DNA of 64,000 nt from Acanthochromis polyacanthus (taxonomy: Eukaryota; Chordata; Actinopteri; Pomacentridae): positions 37,127,755 through 37,191,754 of the forward strand of contig NC_067118.1 in assembly GCF_021347895.1 (NCBI RefSeq). Direction: 5' to 3'. How positions within the stretch are numbered: position 1 is the stretch's first letter; each line of letters starts with the position of its first letter. The translations under genes and the position numbers were made by a program. Below the pieces are notes generated by a model. That model was not told the origin of the DNA, searched no databases, and worked only from the letters and a program-made list of their open reading frames with translations. This document shows, piece after piece, positions 1 to 13,234 of the stretch.

Positions 1-392
1 TTTTAATACCAATGTATAATCTGAAAAATTACTTTATAGCTCCTTATTTCGAATTGGGAGAACAACAAGTCTTGTTTTGCCCCATGCAACAGAAAAGCAA
101 TTAACTGAAAACATGTAAATCAAGAGAATGCATTTTTTAATAATTAAATATGGCTACAGATTAGCCCAGCTGCACTTTTCCTGACCATGACCTTATAGTG
201 AATGGAGTCTCCTGACCTCATACTCCAGTCGTGGCCCTGCCCACCTTTAACCTGAGCAACGAATAATCAGCCCCAACCAAAATCACCCAAGTGCAAGTGT
301 GCAAGGCGTTCTGGGTCGTCAGCACATTTCTATATAAACACGGACACTGTGATTTAGACACATGGTGGGTTGAGGCTGTTTGTGTTGAAAGC

Positions 393-1886
393 ATGGCAAG
401 CATAGCTGTACTGGCAAGCAGATATAGCTCATTTGATAAAATGTACTGCTATGACTTGCGCAGAGAAAGCTTTGCAGACTGGCCGTTTAGAGAGGAATGT
501 AACTGCACACCTGAAAAGGTAAGACGGTCATTGTCTAGTAAATTCCTGATGCGTCAGAACATTATTCAAATATAGAATGATTTCAAAAATGTGTGATGCT
601 TCATTTTGACTGTGTAGCGGCACAAAGGACTGAATCAAGATAGTGGATTTATGGGTGAGACAGAATGTGTCAGAGAGCTCTTAGACACTTAAGAATGCAG
701 CCACACTTATGCATTTTTATGCACTTTGAAGTAGTTAACAGCAGCTTATGAACATTTTATTGGTGTTATATCTCAACTATGTTTACACAGGAATGATATC
801 ACAGCCTCTTATCCAAGGCAGTGACAGCCTGTGATTTACAACTAAACAGGTGTCCTGTCCCAGTCCTGTCATGATGAATGGGCTGCTGATAAGTTAATTG
901 TTGAGCAACACAAAGTGCCCTGTTACCAGCTCATAATCCTCCCAAGAGCCAAAAGCAGATCATTGTCTGGTTTCGTTCTCACCGATATTCACTCTGTCAT
1001 ATGCAAACTTCCTCAGTTTGGTGTTTTGTTTTCCTTCATCAAAGGTTTCGGACGTTATTGATTGCTGTTTCTTTGCAGATGGCCAAGGCTGGCTTTGTCC
1101 ATTGCCCCAGTGAGAATGAGCCTGATGTAGTGTGTTGTTTTTTCTGTCTGATTGAGCTGGAGGGCTGGGAGCCAGAGGACCATCCCTGGTAGGAAAAAAA
1201 CAAACAATCTTAACTTCCTCAGGCCTTAATTTTTAGATACAAGCTAAGGGTCACTAAAACACTAGCAATGGAAGGGTATGTAGTAGTGTCAGATCTGATC
1301 ATTTTATCAATATAACTCAGAATTAAGAATGGAACCGAACCATTAGGGGACAGATTTGATCCACAACACATCATCGTAGAGCATGAAAGGAAAGACCTCA
1401 GTCACATAAAAATACAAAATACATTCTACAGCTGTCTTTACATCTTGATCCACATGATAATATTTTTTTTTTTACAACAGACTGTTGATTAAACTGTTAT
1501 TGAAGGAGAACATAGTACTTGTTTGCACTCGGCTGTTTTGTCTTTTACATTTGTGTTGTTGCACATACATCAGGTCAGAGCATGAAAAACGCTCCCCTAA
1601 CTGTGGATTCTTAAATATGAAGAAAGACTTCATGGATCTAACTGTGGCTCAGTACCTTGGAATGGAAAAAGAGAGGCTGAAGATCTATCTCGTAAGGGAC
1701 CTGTACACTGTATGCAGTGAAGAGACATTTTGCTTTAATACTTGCACAGTGGTTGTTCAACATTCAGCTTTGTGTTTTGTTTTGTCTTTTTTCCTCTAGA
1801 GAAAAATAGTTTATAAGAAGATGGCGTTAATGCGGGAAGCCATAGACTACAAGCTTGAGACGCTTAAATCTCTGAACTTGTTGTGA
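393..1886 (+). CDS. birc5: Survivin (baculoviral IAP repeat-containing 5)
   Basis: Four coding exons: 393-518, 1079-1188, 1574-1691, 1800-1886. All introns are GT-AG and the joined frame is 146 aa (human survivin is 142). The BIR domain spans about residues 20-90. Its zinc ligands are visible as C62-x2-C65 (CFFC), H82 and C89, with the same spacing as human C57/C60/H77/C84, and the family signature [11 protein letters not shown] is present. The last ~35 residues (EKERLKIYL onward) form a charged helix replacing the human C-terminal coiled coil, with little identity to it. In the family survivin is the chromosomal passenger subunit that binds borealin and INCENP, targets Aurora B to centromeres and restrains apoptosis. 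I chose the Met at 393. An in-frame Met at 441 is possible, and an upstream Met at 291 would add 34 residues unlike the family. Fish have a and b paralogues; the N-terminus feels closer to birc5b, but I cannot decide. Confidence 0.93.
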
Positions 1887-1944
1887 TTTTTATGAAAGGA
1901 TGCATCAAGAGCCCATAGTCTTTACTAAATACTTTTAAAATATC

Positions 1945-1950
1945 AATAAA
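1945..1950 (+). promoter_or_regulatory. birc5 poly(A) signal AATAAA
   Basis: A canonical AATAAA lies 59 bases after the birc5 stop codon, giving a very short 3' UTR. No competing signal is nearer. Confidence 0.7.
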
Positions 1951-4528
1951 GTTTTGAAGATTACTCTGTAATACTGCTTTTAACCACAAGATGGTGCTTT
2001 TGTGCTAAAGCTCTAGTTTTCCCACTGCAGACGCACTTTCTGGAATCTCTCACTCTAAACCTTCACAAATGATTCATCTAAAATGAAAGCGCACATTGAG
2101 AAGGATTACAATGTGGGGCTATATTCCCTCTTTTCAACCAAATACTTACCATTTTCCTGAACGTGCCACCACCTCTACCACCCCTTTTCAAACCTTGACC
2201 CTGGACAGATGGCCTGAAGCCCCTCCTTTTCAATACCAACTGTTGCCCCAGTAACATCTGTTACATATAGGGGGACAGTGTGCGCTGAGAGGGCTTGCCA
2301 GGACACTGTGTCTAACCCTGCGAGGAGGACTGGGATTTCAAGGAAAAAGTGCAGGATGCTGCAGCTGACAATGGAAATTGTGGGAAAGGTGCTCATGCAA
2401 TAACACCCCAAGTAAACTCCCTCACCTTTTGATGCTTCAAGAGGTGATTTAGCATTTCAAGCACAAAGGTTTAAGTGGGTGTAAAGTCTTGAGATTTTCT
2501 TGTTTTGTTTTGTTTTTATAGCAGAAACAAAAGTGTATGTGTTTCATGGGAGGGTTGGCTGGATGGAGAGCAGGATTAAAAGATGTGATCCCTTCTCCAA
2601 CCTTCCACTGGTCTGGATTAATGTCTAATGTAACACTCTGGCCACTGAGCCCAGATCAGCTGCTTAATTCTCTTTTATCCGCTCACTGCAGAGCAAATTG
2701 AAGGGAATATTTTTAGATTTAAAAAAAAAAAAGTAAAATATCCCTAGGTGATGTAACATTTCTAATGATGCTGTTTTGCTTTAGGTTTTCTGGACTTTAT
2801 TTTCCAATGCAGTTGTGAAATATTTCCACAATCACTCAAACGGTAATCATTTTGTATGTGGAGAGGAACATTCACAATAAAGTACAAGCTAAAAAAAATC
2901 CAAAGAGTTTATTGATGAGATGGTTGGGTTAGTTAAGTAAATGGTGAGGTTTTGCATAAGTACACAGATCATAAAGAGCCTAGTTACAGTAATTGCTAAT
3001 GTAACTCTAATCAGGGCTTATACCCTCATCCAGTGTCAATCCACTTATACATGTGTGCTCCAGAAAATGAACAAAGGGAATAGTATGGCGTGACTTCTAT
3101 TCCTGTGCAGCACAGATGTGATGGACGGGCTTATGTGTGGGAACGTTGAACTGTTTTCATTTTATTGGATCATAACTGAGGTGGGGGCCAGGCCTTATGT
3201 TTGCTCTCACCCCACTTTTTAATAGTAATCAGTATAAGCCTGAAATCAGTCATTAAAATAGCAGGATTCTGCATTTCATCACCATACATTTGATTAGGTT
3301 TCTCTCAGATCTAATTAATAACCTGTGAAAGGGTTTTACACCAATGACCTCGACTGCAGTTTCCTAATGAGTCTGCTAAACAAACTGTAAACAGTGAGTG
3401 TAGCAGATGGACAAATGGACAGATGTTGCTAACAGAAACTTTACAACCTGAGCTTTCCATCAGGCCCCATCTGTTGCTTCTGCAACCGGTACCTCCCTCT
3501 ACCCTCCTCCAATGCTTCTCCTCATCCGCATCCATCACAGAACACTGATGCTCTGTACGCTGCGCTGAATTAATGACATCAGCATTTACCTTCTCGAATG
3601 ACCTGGCCTAACCCTTCATAAACAAAGCCAGACTCGAGCAACATGTTATCGCATCGGAGCAAAAAACGCAGAACTTTCCCACTATTTATCTAACGGTTAT
3701 TCTTTAAGCTTCACTCACTTATGTACTCATGAGAATCTACTAAGCAAGATAAATGACTGGCATCTATAGAGGCCGGCTGACAGAGACTCCAGCGATGCAC
3801 CAAAGCCATGTCAGTGTGTCTAAATCATGATGAATTTACTGATTGATTGCCAGAAGAAAAAGGACACTGAGTTGCACAGTTCCTTGCATCCTAATTAGAC
3901 AAAAACTAAAGTCCTGTTTTAGTTCCTCCACCTCTAATGTTCTCCCACGTCTCCGGCTGTAGGGCATGCTGGCTGCCTGCTCTCTCAGACACCACGGCCC
4001 TCCTACCTTGGCAGTTTTTTTTTTTTTTTTTTTTTTTTTTGTGCCCTGTTCCAAAGAGACCTCCATCTGTCCCTGCACTTGGCTCATTGTGGTGTCCCTC
4101 AGCCCAGCAACTTCCACAATGCAGTGGGCGTGCAGAGGGGGGCCAGGGTAAACACGACAGCATCCAGATCCCATTAGAAGCTCTTTAACTCCTGCACCCT
4201 AATACTCCGAGAGAGCTCTGGGAGGGGAAGGTCCACCCCTCATCGTCCCGCACACAATGTCACCTTTTACACCCACTTCCATAGGTAATGAACCTGCAAG
4301 CTGCCCTCTTTCCTCCCCTTCCATGTACGGCTTCATTTTTTAACAAGTCATTATTTCTCAAATCAAATCAATAAGAAAAGTTTAACTTTATTTGAATGTT
4401 TTACAGGTGACTCAGTGAATCAGAGATACTGATGTAGTGAAACCATCCTTGAATATTTATGTCAAGCTAGATTTATTTTATTCAGTACATGAATCAGATG
4501 TGATAAGATAGAAGTGAATCTCATCCTG
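1951..4528. other. Intergenic, no gene seen
   Basis: No coding exon with acceptable splice sites or family resemblance on either strand. It contains short homopolymers (A run near 2722, T run 4015-4040). Short reading frames across 3836-4188 are driven by the T run. Confidence 0.6.
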
Positions 4529-5038
4529 TTAACCCTCCTGTTGTCTTCATTTACGGGCACCAAATAATATTGTTCTCTTGTCTGAAAAAAAAATCCAAAA
4601 ATTCAGCAAAAAAATTCCACAAATTTCTGAAAATTTGCAAAACCTTCAGTAATTCCTTAAGTTTTATTTTTTTTAAATCCCCCAAATTTGGCAAGAAAAT
4701 TCTTGTAAATATTTTCAAAAAATTAGTTGAAATCTTCAAAAAAAAATCCTAAAAATATCTAAAGTGATTCCATATATATATCAGTAAAACTAAGATTTTC
4801 TTTAAGAACTTTCCCAAAAAAATCAGCCAAAATCCAACGAATTTTGCTGGATTTTGGTTGATTTTTTTTTTTTTTTTTGTGAATGTTCTTAAACATTTTT
4901 AGCATTTCCTTTTTTTCCACCAAAAATGTTCAAAGATTTCCTAAAAATGTGTACATCAGAAGTGTCACTGTAAAATTATATTTTTTTTCCACCTTTGAAC
5001 TGCCTCAATTTTGACCCGCAGGATGACACGGGGGTTAA
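4529..5038 (+). mobile_element. TTAA-flanked MITE, copy 1 (piggyBac-like)
   Basis: A 510-bp element that begins TTAACCCTCCTGTTGTC and ends GATGACACGGGGGTTAA, so both ends abut TTAA and the termini are imperfect inverted repeats. A TTAA target and CCC.. termini are features of piggyBac-type elements. There is no transposase frame. The AT-rich interior holds a central hairpin (about 4803-4891) around AATCCAnC / CTGGATT. Two further copies in the same orientation lie at 27945 and 34754. The superfamily call is an inference from ends and target only. Confidence 0.75.
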
Positions 5039-5315
5039 TAAAGTTTTATTTATTTTTACTGAATTTCTTCCACTGTGTTGTCAATGACCATCTCTAATCA
5101 TGAGTGTTTTGAGTTACCCCGCCTCCAACCCTGCCATCGTCTCACCACCCCAGCCTTGGCATCTTCCATTGTGTTTCTCTGTCTTTACCCACGTTTCTTT
5201 CTCTGTCATCTCCTTGGTCTTTCTTCTACCAGCTGCTCTTCTAGGTTGTCTCCATTTCTGGGTGCTCCACCTTTCAACCTGGGCACCCGTATCTCTATAC
5301 ACCCTACAGAGGCAA

Positions 5316-5347
<32 letters not shown>

Positions 5348-8300
5348 ATGTGCTGAGGCCCAATAGGAGGAGGGGGGGATCACTGTGTTCGCCCCAGCTT
5401 AAAGGCAGAGGGATTATCGGCACACAGACACTGATTAAAGCCTTCCAACCTCCCATGGCCCCATTAATACAATCTTAATCACAATGCTTTATCCTTCCAT
5501 CTAGCTCCTATGGATCAGGACCTTTTTCATTTTAGTGTGAGCCACTCTTGTTTGGCCAGTGGATTAAGTGTGCTGTGCACAGAAACTAAAATATAGGCAC
5601 AAGAGAATGAGAGAAAAAGAGAGACCAGGCTTCATTTTGCACTTTAAAAACTCGGATTTAGTGTTTTTCTGTTTCTATCTGTGACGTCGGCCTGGATGAA
5701 GCAAAGTAATCACCTTTATGTTGCCACTAGGACTCCTGTCAGCAGTATGAATGTCTGCTGTATAGTGTCTGCAAACATTAAAACCAAATAAAAGTTTAGG
5801 AGTCAGGAGGTGGACTGCAGCACCATTAAATCTCTGGGCTGATATCTGATTTGACCTCACTCTCTTAGGGATTGAGCTACAGGTTGTACTCTGCTGCCTT
5901 CTGCTTCAGCCAAGATGACATTATTGAGCATGTGTTCTTTCCCATTAGGAGACCCTCATGCACTTCTTATAGATAAGATAAACACTTGATATGTTTGATC
6001 AAATCTGTATTAAAAGGTACCATAAAGTTAGAGTCATGCTGAAGTATGGTTTTTAACAATTTATTCTTTGCATCGACAAACAAGTTTAATAGAAAATACT
6101 AAACCCTAAAAGCTTCTGACATGAAAACTATTTGTAGATTATCTGAAATTACTCCATGTAACTACCAAACCCTCCACCATACCACAATCTGTGAGGCTGC
6201 CCTGCATCTCTCTGTGTTTTGTAATCTTGTATCCAAAGTCAATTTACAGGGATTATTTCCATATCCACCCACTCATGTATTTGGACTCGGGAGGATAATT
6301 CACATTCCCTGCCCCCCACCGTTTTTTGTGGCAACAAAAAAGCAAAGACACAAAGAGGGTGTGCGCCAGCAAACTCTGCCAATACTTTCTCACAGGCCAA
6401 GTGTCGGCCTGTGTGTAAAGCTATGTGTCGTTCCCGTGCCAAGGCCGACACACAAGAGCAGAGAGGACAAACTTGTGAATGAGAAGCTGGACCTCCGTCA
6501 CCTCTCTTGGCCTTTCCTTCTCTTTCCCGAACACGCTAATTCCCCTCTCCCTTTTCCCTCTCTCATCCCTCTCTCTCATGCTCTCACTCTCTTTGCTCTC
6601 TCTCTTTTTCTCCCCAAATTGGCCCAGCTGTCCGTCAGCCCCCCGCAGTTCCCCCAGCTGTCTGCCCTCCCCGAACGAGAAGCCCCACAACAATGCAGGT
6701 CACAGGTCAAGAGAAAGAACAGGCTGCGTTCACAATAGACCAGTGGCGCCCACTAAAACAATTGTCCCATTTTGTCCTCCGGTCTTTCTCCACTGTTGCC
6801 AGGACTGGAAAAGACAAACCTTTTGGAGAGGTAGCTGAAGAGGGGGGAAGTCCTCCTGGACAATAACCTCCAAAGCACCTTCCCCTTCTTACAATCGGCT
6901 AAAGGACCACGAGGATACACGCACTTGTACACACCAGCCCTTGCTCTCACCACTCCACCTTTGCTTTCTGCCACCCCGTTGTTTTTGTTTCAAGAGCAAT
7001 GATGTCCTTGAACGCAGTCATTAAAGTCAAGACCGATTCTTTAGTCATTAGTTGAGTGATATAAATGTGTTAGGATCCCTGCCAGCTTGAGCTAATCTGA
7101 AAATAGACATTACTTATCTGTAGCTTATTCTCACTTTGCTGAAATTTTAATTTAAACAGACTTTGGCATATAGTGTGTGTTACATTTTTCTCAACAATAA
7201 TAAAAAGACACGTAATCTTCTGAACTAACTTAACTGATGTGTCTTTGAACAGAAATTTCAGGCTTGTCTTTCTTTCAGTAAACGTGGATGAATTATTGGA
7301 AAATGAGTTCTTGCCCTACAGTGTTTTGGCATGAGCTAGATGGGAAAGTGGGACATGTGTGAGTGAAAGCGAACGATGGAGACTCAGAAAAGCCTCTGTG
7401 ACATATTCACCTGTTCCCCAGAGCTGTTTTCCCATGGCCCACAACAGCCTCCCGCCTGACCTGATAGAAACCCCAGAGCAAGCCTTTGAATGACATCATA
7501 CACACACTCTCTACACACACAGACACACACAGAGACACACTCACAGATCTCTATTATCAGACCACAAAGTATTCTTTTTGTGTATAATTCAACTTTGTCT
7601 TGTACATTTTCATTTGTTTTGATATTAGTGTGTATGTTTGCAAGTGTGAAATGATTTGAAGCCACAAGGAGCATAATTCATTTCCTTGGGTGTCAAATAC
7701 CATTTCTGCTTATTGTTGTCTTTGCGCACTGGGGATTATTTTTAAAACTATTCATATAAAGCTACTAAGAAATGTTCTTAACATACTTGTCAAAAACCTG
7801 CATGTAATAGTTACAATATTATTTCCACATTCTGTAAAAGAGCTGAAACTGAGCAAAAAGTAAGCCTTAGTATGAGGCAAGATTTTGTTGATTCGCTTGT
7901 TAAAATGACTGCCACAACTGGGGCTTTATTAGGATTTTGTTATGAAATTAACATAATTATAATTAATCTTCTTGTTTGTGGATTACTAGGGGAAAAAAGT
8001 CATTTTGGCTGAAACTAGCAATATGGCAAATGCAATTTGAAAATGCAAAAAGTCCATTTTTGGTGTCTTTGAGTTCTTTTTTTATTAAGTCTGCTGAGAA
8101 ATATTAAGATACTTGTTAGGAACCTGCACGTAATAATGGCAATATTATGTGCACATTCAGTAAAAAAATAAAGCTGAAACTGTGAGCGAACAGAAGTCTT
8201 ACTATAATTAAAAATATGGCAAATGCTAAAAGAAGTCATTTTTTGAAGATAACCTCACTGCAACTGAATATTCAACTAGTATCCTCGTTAACTAATGTAG

Positions 8301-8406
8301 TGTAACTGCATCTTTCTGTCGAGCTCCAATTTAAGTGAAGGATGTTGACAGGATAAAAGACATGGCACACATTTTTACTATGGAAATAGCATATAATATA
8401 AGAATA
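5039..8406. other. Intergenic between birc5 and neurod4
   Basis: No supportable gene. It includes a (GT)n tract at 5317-5345 and a pyrimidine-rich stretch near 6540-6620 that produces the 205-codon reading frame at 6121-6738; that frame resembles no family and is low complexity. The segments near 7720-7990 and 8040-8230 share phrases (cctgcatgtaatag / cctgcacgtaataa followed by caatatta), suggesting an old local duplication. Confidence 0.55.
5317..5345. repeat. (GT)n microsatellite
   Basis: Perfect GT dinucleotide tract of about 29 bases. Confidence 0.95.
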
Positions 8407-9147
8407 TTTATTCAATTAAGTGCGAAACAGCAAAATATTAACAGTACAGTATGACAAAAAAGTTGTGATGCCAAATGAACAAGTACCTGAAAGATCTCAA
8501 ATAAATAAATTAAATACAGTACAGCTACCAGTGACTGGCAACAATCCAAGAAGACAGTGAACAAAAAAATGTGCTGAGAAAAATATATAAAAAGGACAGG
8601 ACATTATCAAAATAAATATTAAATACAGATATAAATAAATGCATTGCTTTTCTTCAAATGAGGAGGGCATTGGCTGCAGGCCTCTGTGCACAATTTAGGA
8701 TGGATGACATTTTGATCAGTTTTTTTCTGGTATGTAGACCAATGTTCTCATGTTATTGTTCAAACACAAACCCTCTAAACATCGGAGTGATGCTTCAGGA
8801 TGGATGTCTGATTTGGTAAACTAATCTTTAATTCCACTCTTTAACAACTGAGGGGGCAACATGTTCAGAAATAATTACAATCCAAATATCAACATGTAAT
8901 CATGACAAAAAAAGAGAATAAATAATAAATGTTATGGGTGCATGTTTGTATCAGGTAGATTGAGTTGAGGTGATGAGTCTCTCTCTCTCTCTGAGCGTTC
9001 AGTGCTCTCCCAGAGTACTAGACAACATAAATGCAAACAGTTTTCTCTATACAGTCAGTACTGTAGTCATCGTTTTTATAGCAGTTTATACAAGAGCGGT
9101 GCTTCTCCTCTGGCCAGTTTCAGAGGAGTCATTGGTTCGGTCTCATT
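8407..9147 (-). other. neurod4: neurod4 3' UTR (inferred)
   Basis: AT-rich stretch downstream of the neurod4 stop on the minus strand. A minus-strand AATAAA (plus TTTATT) at 8407-8412 is a plausible poly(A) signal, giving a 3' UTR of about 740 bases. The end point is a guess from this motif. Confidence 0.45.
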
Positions 9148-10212
9148 TCAGATGGCGCCCATCTGAGAGGTGACCAGGTGAGAGGGAGCAAAGGAGTCAA
9201 AGGCCACATCCAGGGGCAGCTCATAACGAGAAGCCTGAAAGAGAGGGTGGCCCTGAGGCCCCCCTGGTAGGCTGCCAGTCATTGTAGTGGGGTAATGGTG
9301 GGACGAGAGGTAGTGGGCATGGTGGCTAGTGTGGGGTGTGTAGTTCCTCTCTGACTCATGGGGAGAAGGCTCCTGCTTCAGGGCAAAGTTGCCACTGATG
9401 CTGAGAGGGGGAGTGAGCGGGCCGTCGTATGGTGGGGTGCCGCTGCTGCACTCGTTAGGGGAGGGGTTGTCGTATACAGGCCCCTTGAATCCCTTCATGT
9501 GAAGGAGGTGGGATGCCTCCAGGGAGCCGTAAGGAGGGCTGGGGAGGCCTGGGGATGGGTAGCTGAGGGGATGGCCAGCCACCACACCACCCACTCCCGG
9601 GCCTCCACACTTGTCCTCCAGCTTGTTAAGAATCATCGGAGAAGGTCCCAGCTGCAGGCAGCCAGCCACAAGGTTACTGGTGGGCTGAGACAGGCCTTTA
9701 CACAGCATCTCCACAAACCCGTGGCTCTCTGGGGACTGGCCGCTCTCAAGCACCTCTGACAGAGCCCAGATGTAATTGCGGGCCAGTCGTAGAGTCTCAA
9801 TCTTTGACAGCTTCTGTGTCTTGGAGTAGCAGGGCATCACTCTGCGCAGATTGTCCAGGGCGTCGTTCAGCCCGTGCATACGAGAGCGTTCTCTGGCGTT
9901 GGCTTTGACCCGCCGGGCACGAAACCTCTCCTGTCTAGCTTTGGTCATTTTCTTCTTCTTGGGACCTCTCCTTTTGGGAGCGTTTTCACCATTCGGCCCA
10001 ATCTCCTCCTCATCTTCCTCCTCCTCTTCCTCCATGTCCTCACTACCCAGTTCTGTGCAGGAGTGGATGCGGCCCCCTACGGTCAGGCCACTGCGCCCTC
10101 TCATCTCTGGGCTTTCATCTCCATCCTGTGAGCTGCCATCCTCCTCCAGCCAGCCGAGGGAGCTCACCAGCTCACTCACATCCTCGCTTTTCCCAAACGG
10201 TTTGGTCATCAT
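9148..10212 (-). CDS. neurod4: NeuroD4 (Atonal-3) bHLH transcription factor
   Basis: Single coding exon, 354 aa. An acidic run (residues 60-70) is followed by a basic stretch [14 protein letters not shown]. The bHLH domain spans about residues 100-153, with [18 protein letters not shown] as basic region and helix 1 and [20 protein letters not shown] as loop and helix 2. A conserved NeuroD block [18 protein letters not shown] lies at 171-188. [24 protein letters not shown] and LSEVLESGQ match NeuroD4 rather than NeuroD1, 2 or 6. The family binds CANNTG E-boxes as E-protein heterodimers and drives neuronal and retinal differentiation. Met-Met at the start sits six bases inside a splice acceptor (exon begins 10218), so the start is well fixed. 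The C-terminus ends in SQMGAI, whereas relatives end near LNxxFxx. Confidence 0.95.
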   Translation of the reverse strand: MMTKPFGKSEDVSELVSSLGWLEEDGSSQDGDESPEMRGRSGLTVGGRIHSCTELGSEDMEEEEEEDEEEIGPNGENAPKRRGPKKKKMTKARQERFRARRVKANARERSRMHGLNDALDNLRRVMPCYSKTQKLSKIETLRLARNYIWALSEVLESGQSPESHGFVEMLCKGLSQPTSNLVAGCLQLGPSPMILNKLEDKCGGPGVGGVVAGHPLSYPSPGLPSPPYGSLEASHLLHMKGFKGPVYDNPSPNECSSGTPPYDGPLTPPLSISGNFALKQEPSPHESERNYTPHTSHHAHYLSSHHYPTTMTGSLPGGPQGHPLFQASRYELPLDVAFDSFAPSHLVTSQMGAI

Positions 10213-11480
10213 TTTGATCTGAGGGAGAGAAGAGAAAAATGATCAGCAACTAAAAACCTCATCCAGTGTCTAAATGCACAAGGCTGCTCCATTAAATGTG
10301 CACATACACATTTTTATTTATCATGACTATTGAGTGTCATCAATTAGAAGCAGCACTGACAACACATGAAATACAGAGTGAGATCTCATTTCAGCACTGC
10401 ATCATGGACAGCTCACCTAAGAGCCAGTTCCTCTGTTAAATCAAATATTTGAAAGAGAGGGTGCAATTATTTAGAATTACATTGTGATTTTAAAGCATTC
10501 TTGGATATTTTTAGCATGACATGCATGAATGGTCCCCTGCTGTTATGCTGCAGTCCTTGCAGAGACGCTGTCAATCTGGGACACGATGGGATTTACTCAG
10601 CATATAAAGCTCAAAGATTAAATAGACAACATACAAATCAACAAACATGTGGACAAGCCGCCCACATACTGTTCATAATGCTACAAAGCAGTAGATTTGT
10701 CATTTTAATGATAATTTTACCTCTTGTAGAATAAATGTATAGACTCACAGTCAAAATTCTAATGAAATAAATGAACATATTGCTGTTTTTAAATCTTCTT
10801 TTAAAGTGAAACAGGGACTCTGGACAGAAAAATTGCTTTTGTTTTGGAAAAAAAACCCAAACCCAAACTGCCCTAGTTAATTATTGTGCACTAGTGCGTA
10901 AAAGTGGGACAGATTACTGTAATTTATGAATTGAGAAGTTTGGGCAAGCAATTCTGTTGGGACTTTAAATGCTACTGAGTATAGTAACGAGATCACTGCC
11001 AATTTAAGACATTAAGTGTTTTGAAAATGCTAATATTAAGTGAAAATGTATTCTTCAATTTGAGGACGTTTTCCCATCCGTTCAAAGGAATGCAAGTGAA
11101 TGTGCTGGACTAAGTGATCCAGATGTGTTTCGCAATTAAAATAGATTTTAAAAGGATTCTTTTAACTTTTTAATTAAGCTGGACTCTCAAATGAACAAAT
11201 CTGCAAACTCACCTGTTCGGATTTAACGCTCGCTTTGCGCAAAGAAAGAGAAAACCTGGCCAATTTTCTTTTTTTAAAAAATAAAAGACTACAGCAAACT
11301 GAGTGATAAGTCCAGAATCGCCGGGTGTCTTTCTTCGCGCATCTGCCAGTGTCCCCAAACTGCTGTGCTCCTTCAGAAAGCCATGAGCGCGCCTGGAACT
11401 TTCATCTCCAAATGGCACGACTGGGCAGATTTTTTTTTCTTTTAGCCGGACAGGCCCCTCCCTCTGCAGCCCCACCCACC
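10213..11480 (-). other. neurod4: neurod4 5' intron and noncoding first exon (inferred)
   Basis: On the minus strand a pyrimidine tract plus CAG at 10219-10221 is an acceptor just ahead of the coding start. A strong donor CAG|GTGAGT lies at 11207-11215. This implies an intron of 994 bases (10219-11212) and a noncoding exon beginning at or above 11213. The transcription start is not visible; I see no TATA box, and the upper limit near 11480 is arbitrary. One intron upstream of a single coding exon is usual for NeuroD genes. Confidence 0.65.
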
Positions 11481-12929
11481 ATCAGCTCATCCTAAACGCG
11501 CGTGGCGGGCTCGTGACCATAAACCACCCCCCCACCCCTCACCAACAGCAAATGCGTAAGGAACAGATTTAGTGTGCGCCACCGGGTGCACGTGTGGGGC
11601 AATTCTGTATTTGTAAATCAAGGGGGTCTTAAGCACTGAGAGGGTGCGCACACATGGCGAACGTAAATAAAGCTGAGGACACTGGGGGTCTATGTAGGAA
11701 GCATGTACTGTAGCCTGGAAGCTTAGAATGAAGACGCCCACTGTGGGACTTGCCTGTTTTCCTGCCCAAACTTGCTTAGCTTAGCTGCAGGTCTTGCAGT
11801 TATCATCAGCCCAAAATATACATATATATTTTAACATGAGTAACACATATCATCTTCTCACCAAGCTCACCTTATCTTTGGTGACACATTATTTGATAGA
11901 AATTCCAGCTGTGTTGCCATAATACCACCAACTTACACACGTTTTTGCAATTTTTGGTGGATGGATGGATTCATTATTTATCTCCTTGCAAAGGTGGCCA
12001 GTAGCTCACACATGTTGATCTTCAGAAAAATAAGATGCAAAATTGTGCTGGTAGAAGTTAAATTGCAAGGAAAACGTGTGGTACTGGTCCGAAGAAGTAT
12101 TATAAAGTCTAAACAATAAAAATAAATAAGCATATATGCATTACCTTGCAGCTGAAACTGGACTCTCACTTCTGCCATTTAACTCAATATTTTTATTTAT
12201 TTTTTTACTGTCGACTTCTAGCCACAGAATCTGGCTGACCACAGACGCCAAACTGTTTTAATGCTACAGAAATCTGATCTTGTAGTCAAATGTGTACTCA
12301 TTAAAACTTTGTTCATGTGTATGACCTACATGCTCACACTTGGAAATTAATAAATAATAATAATACAATACTGTAGCGTGTGTTAACCATGTTAATCGAT
12401 TGTCTATCTCTTCATTAGTCGGTTGGATTAGGCATTTTCTACTTAATTAAACCCAGTGTAGGCCTGATCCTCGCTGACTTAAGAGACGCTTTTCCTTGTG
12501 TGCGCATTTAAGTGATTTTGACAGCTTGGTGTGCAGAGAGCAGGTGTGTGCGTTGTTCAACCAGTCTCTCAGTTGTTTGCTTCCATTTTTAGCGTCATAT
12601 TCTGCCCCCGAGGACTATGGGCTATCTGATTATTAAATCGATTGGCGCAATGATGGAGACACAAGTTGGGGCTACTTTTTTTCTTGGTAAATGACAGTTA
12701 TATTGTAAAAGAAATGTGCTGCAGTGCAATATTTCTAGAGTTGGTTCCCTTACAGTTACATTTTTCTGTCAAGTAGGAGGAGTTTAGATAAATTATTGCT
12801 TTTTTTGTTATGCATTTTGTTTTTCTTCAGTGTCATGAAGGTTCATCAGCGCATGAAGAGTTAACGCTTCCACTCAATAGGACCTTTAAACAGCTTTATA
12901 TGGTCTTTGTCTTTTAATTCTCTAATCGT
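11481..12929. other. neurod4 upstream region, no gene seen
   Basis: Presumed promoter and upstream DNA of neurod4. A C-rich, CpG-containing start (11500-11600) gives way to AT-rich DNA. No coding exon is supportable. Confidence 0.5.
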
Positions 12930-13166
12930 GCGACAATATTGGTGATTTTTGCGCACTTTGGACTACAAATGCCGCGGCATAATAAACGGCCGCCGGTCCT
13001 CGTGCGTGGCGCGCCGCGGCTCAGTGGGGGTCTTTTGTCATCACTGCCCACTGACAGCCGGGGTCTCGCGAGCCGCACGTGCCCCCGCATTGATCCCATT
13101 GTGCGCGCGATTGCGCACAGCTGTGCTCGCGACTGAACTTTTTGGCAACCGCTCCGTGGGCTTCTG

Positions 13167-13234
<68 letters not shown>

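Noticed and set aside
6121..6738. 205-codon plus-strand frame
   Set aside because: Lies in pyrimidine-rich DNA, no recognisable domain, no supporting splice structure.
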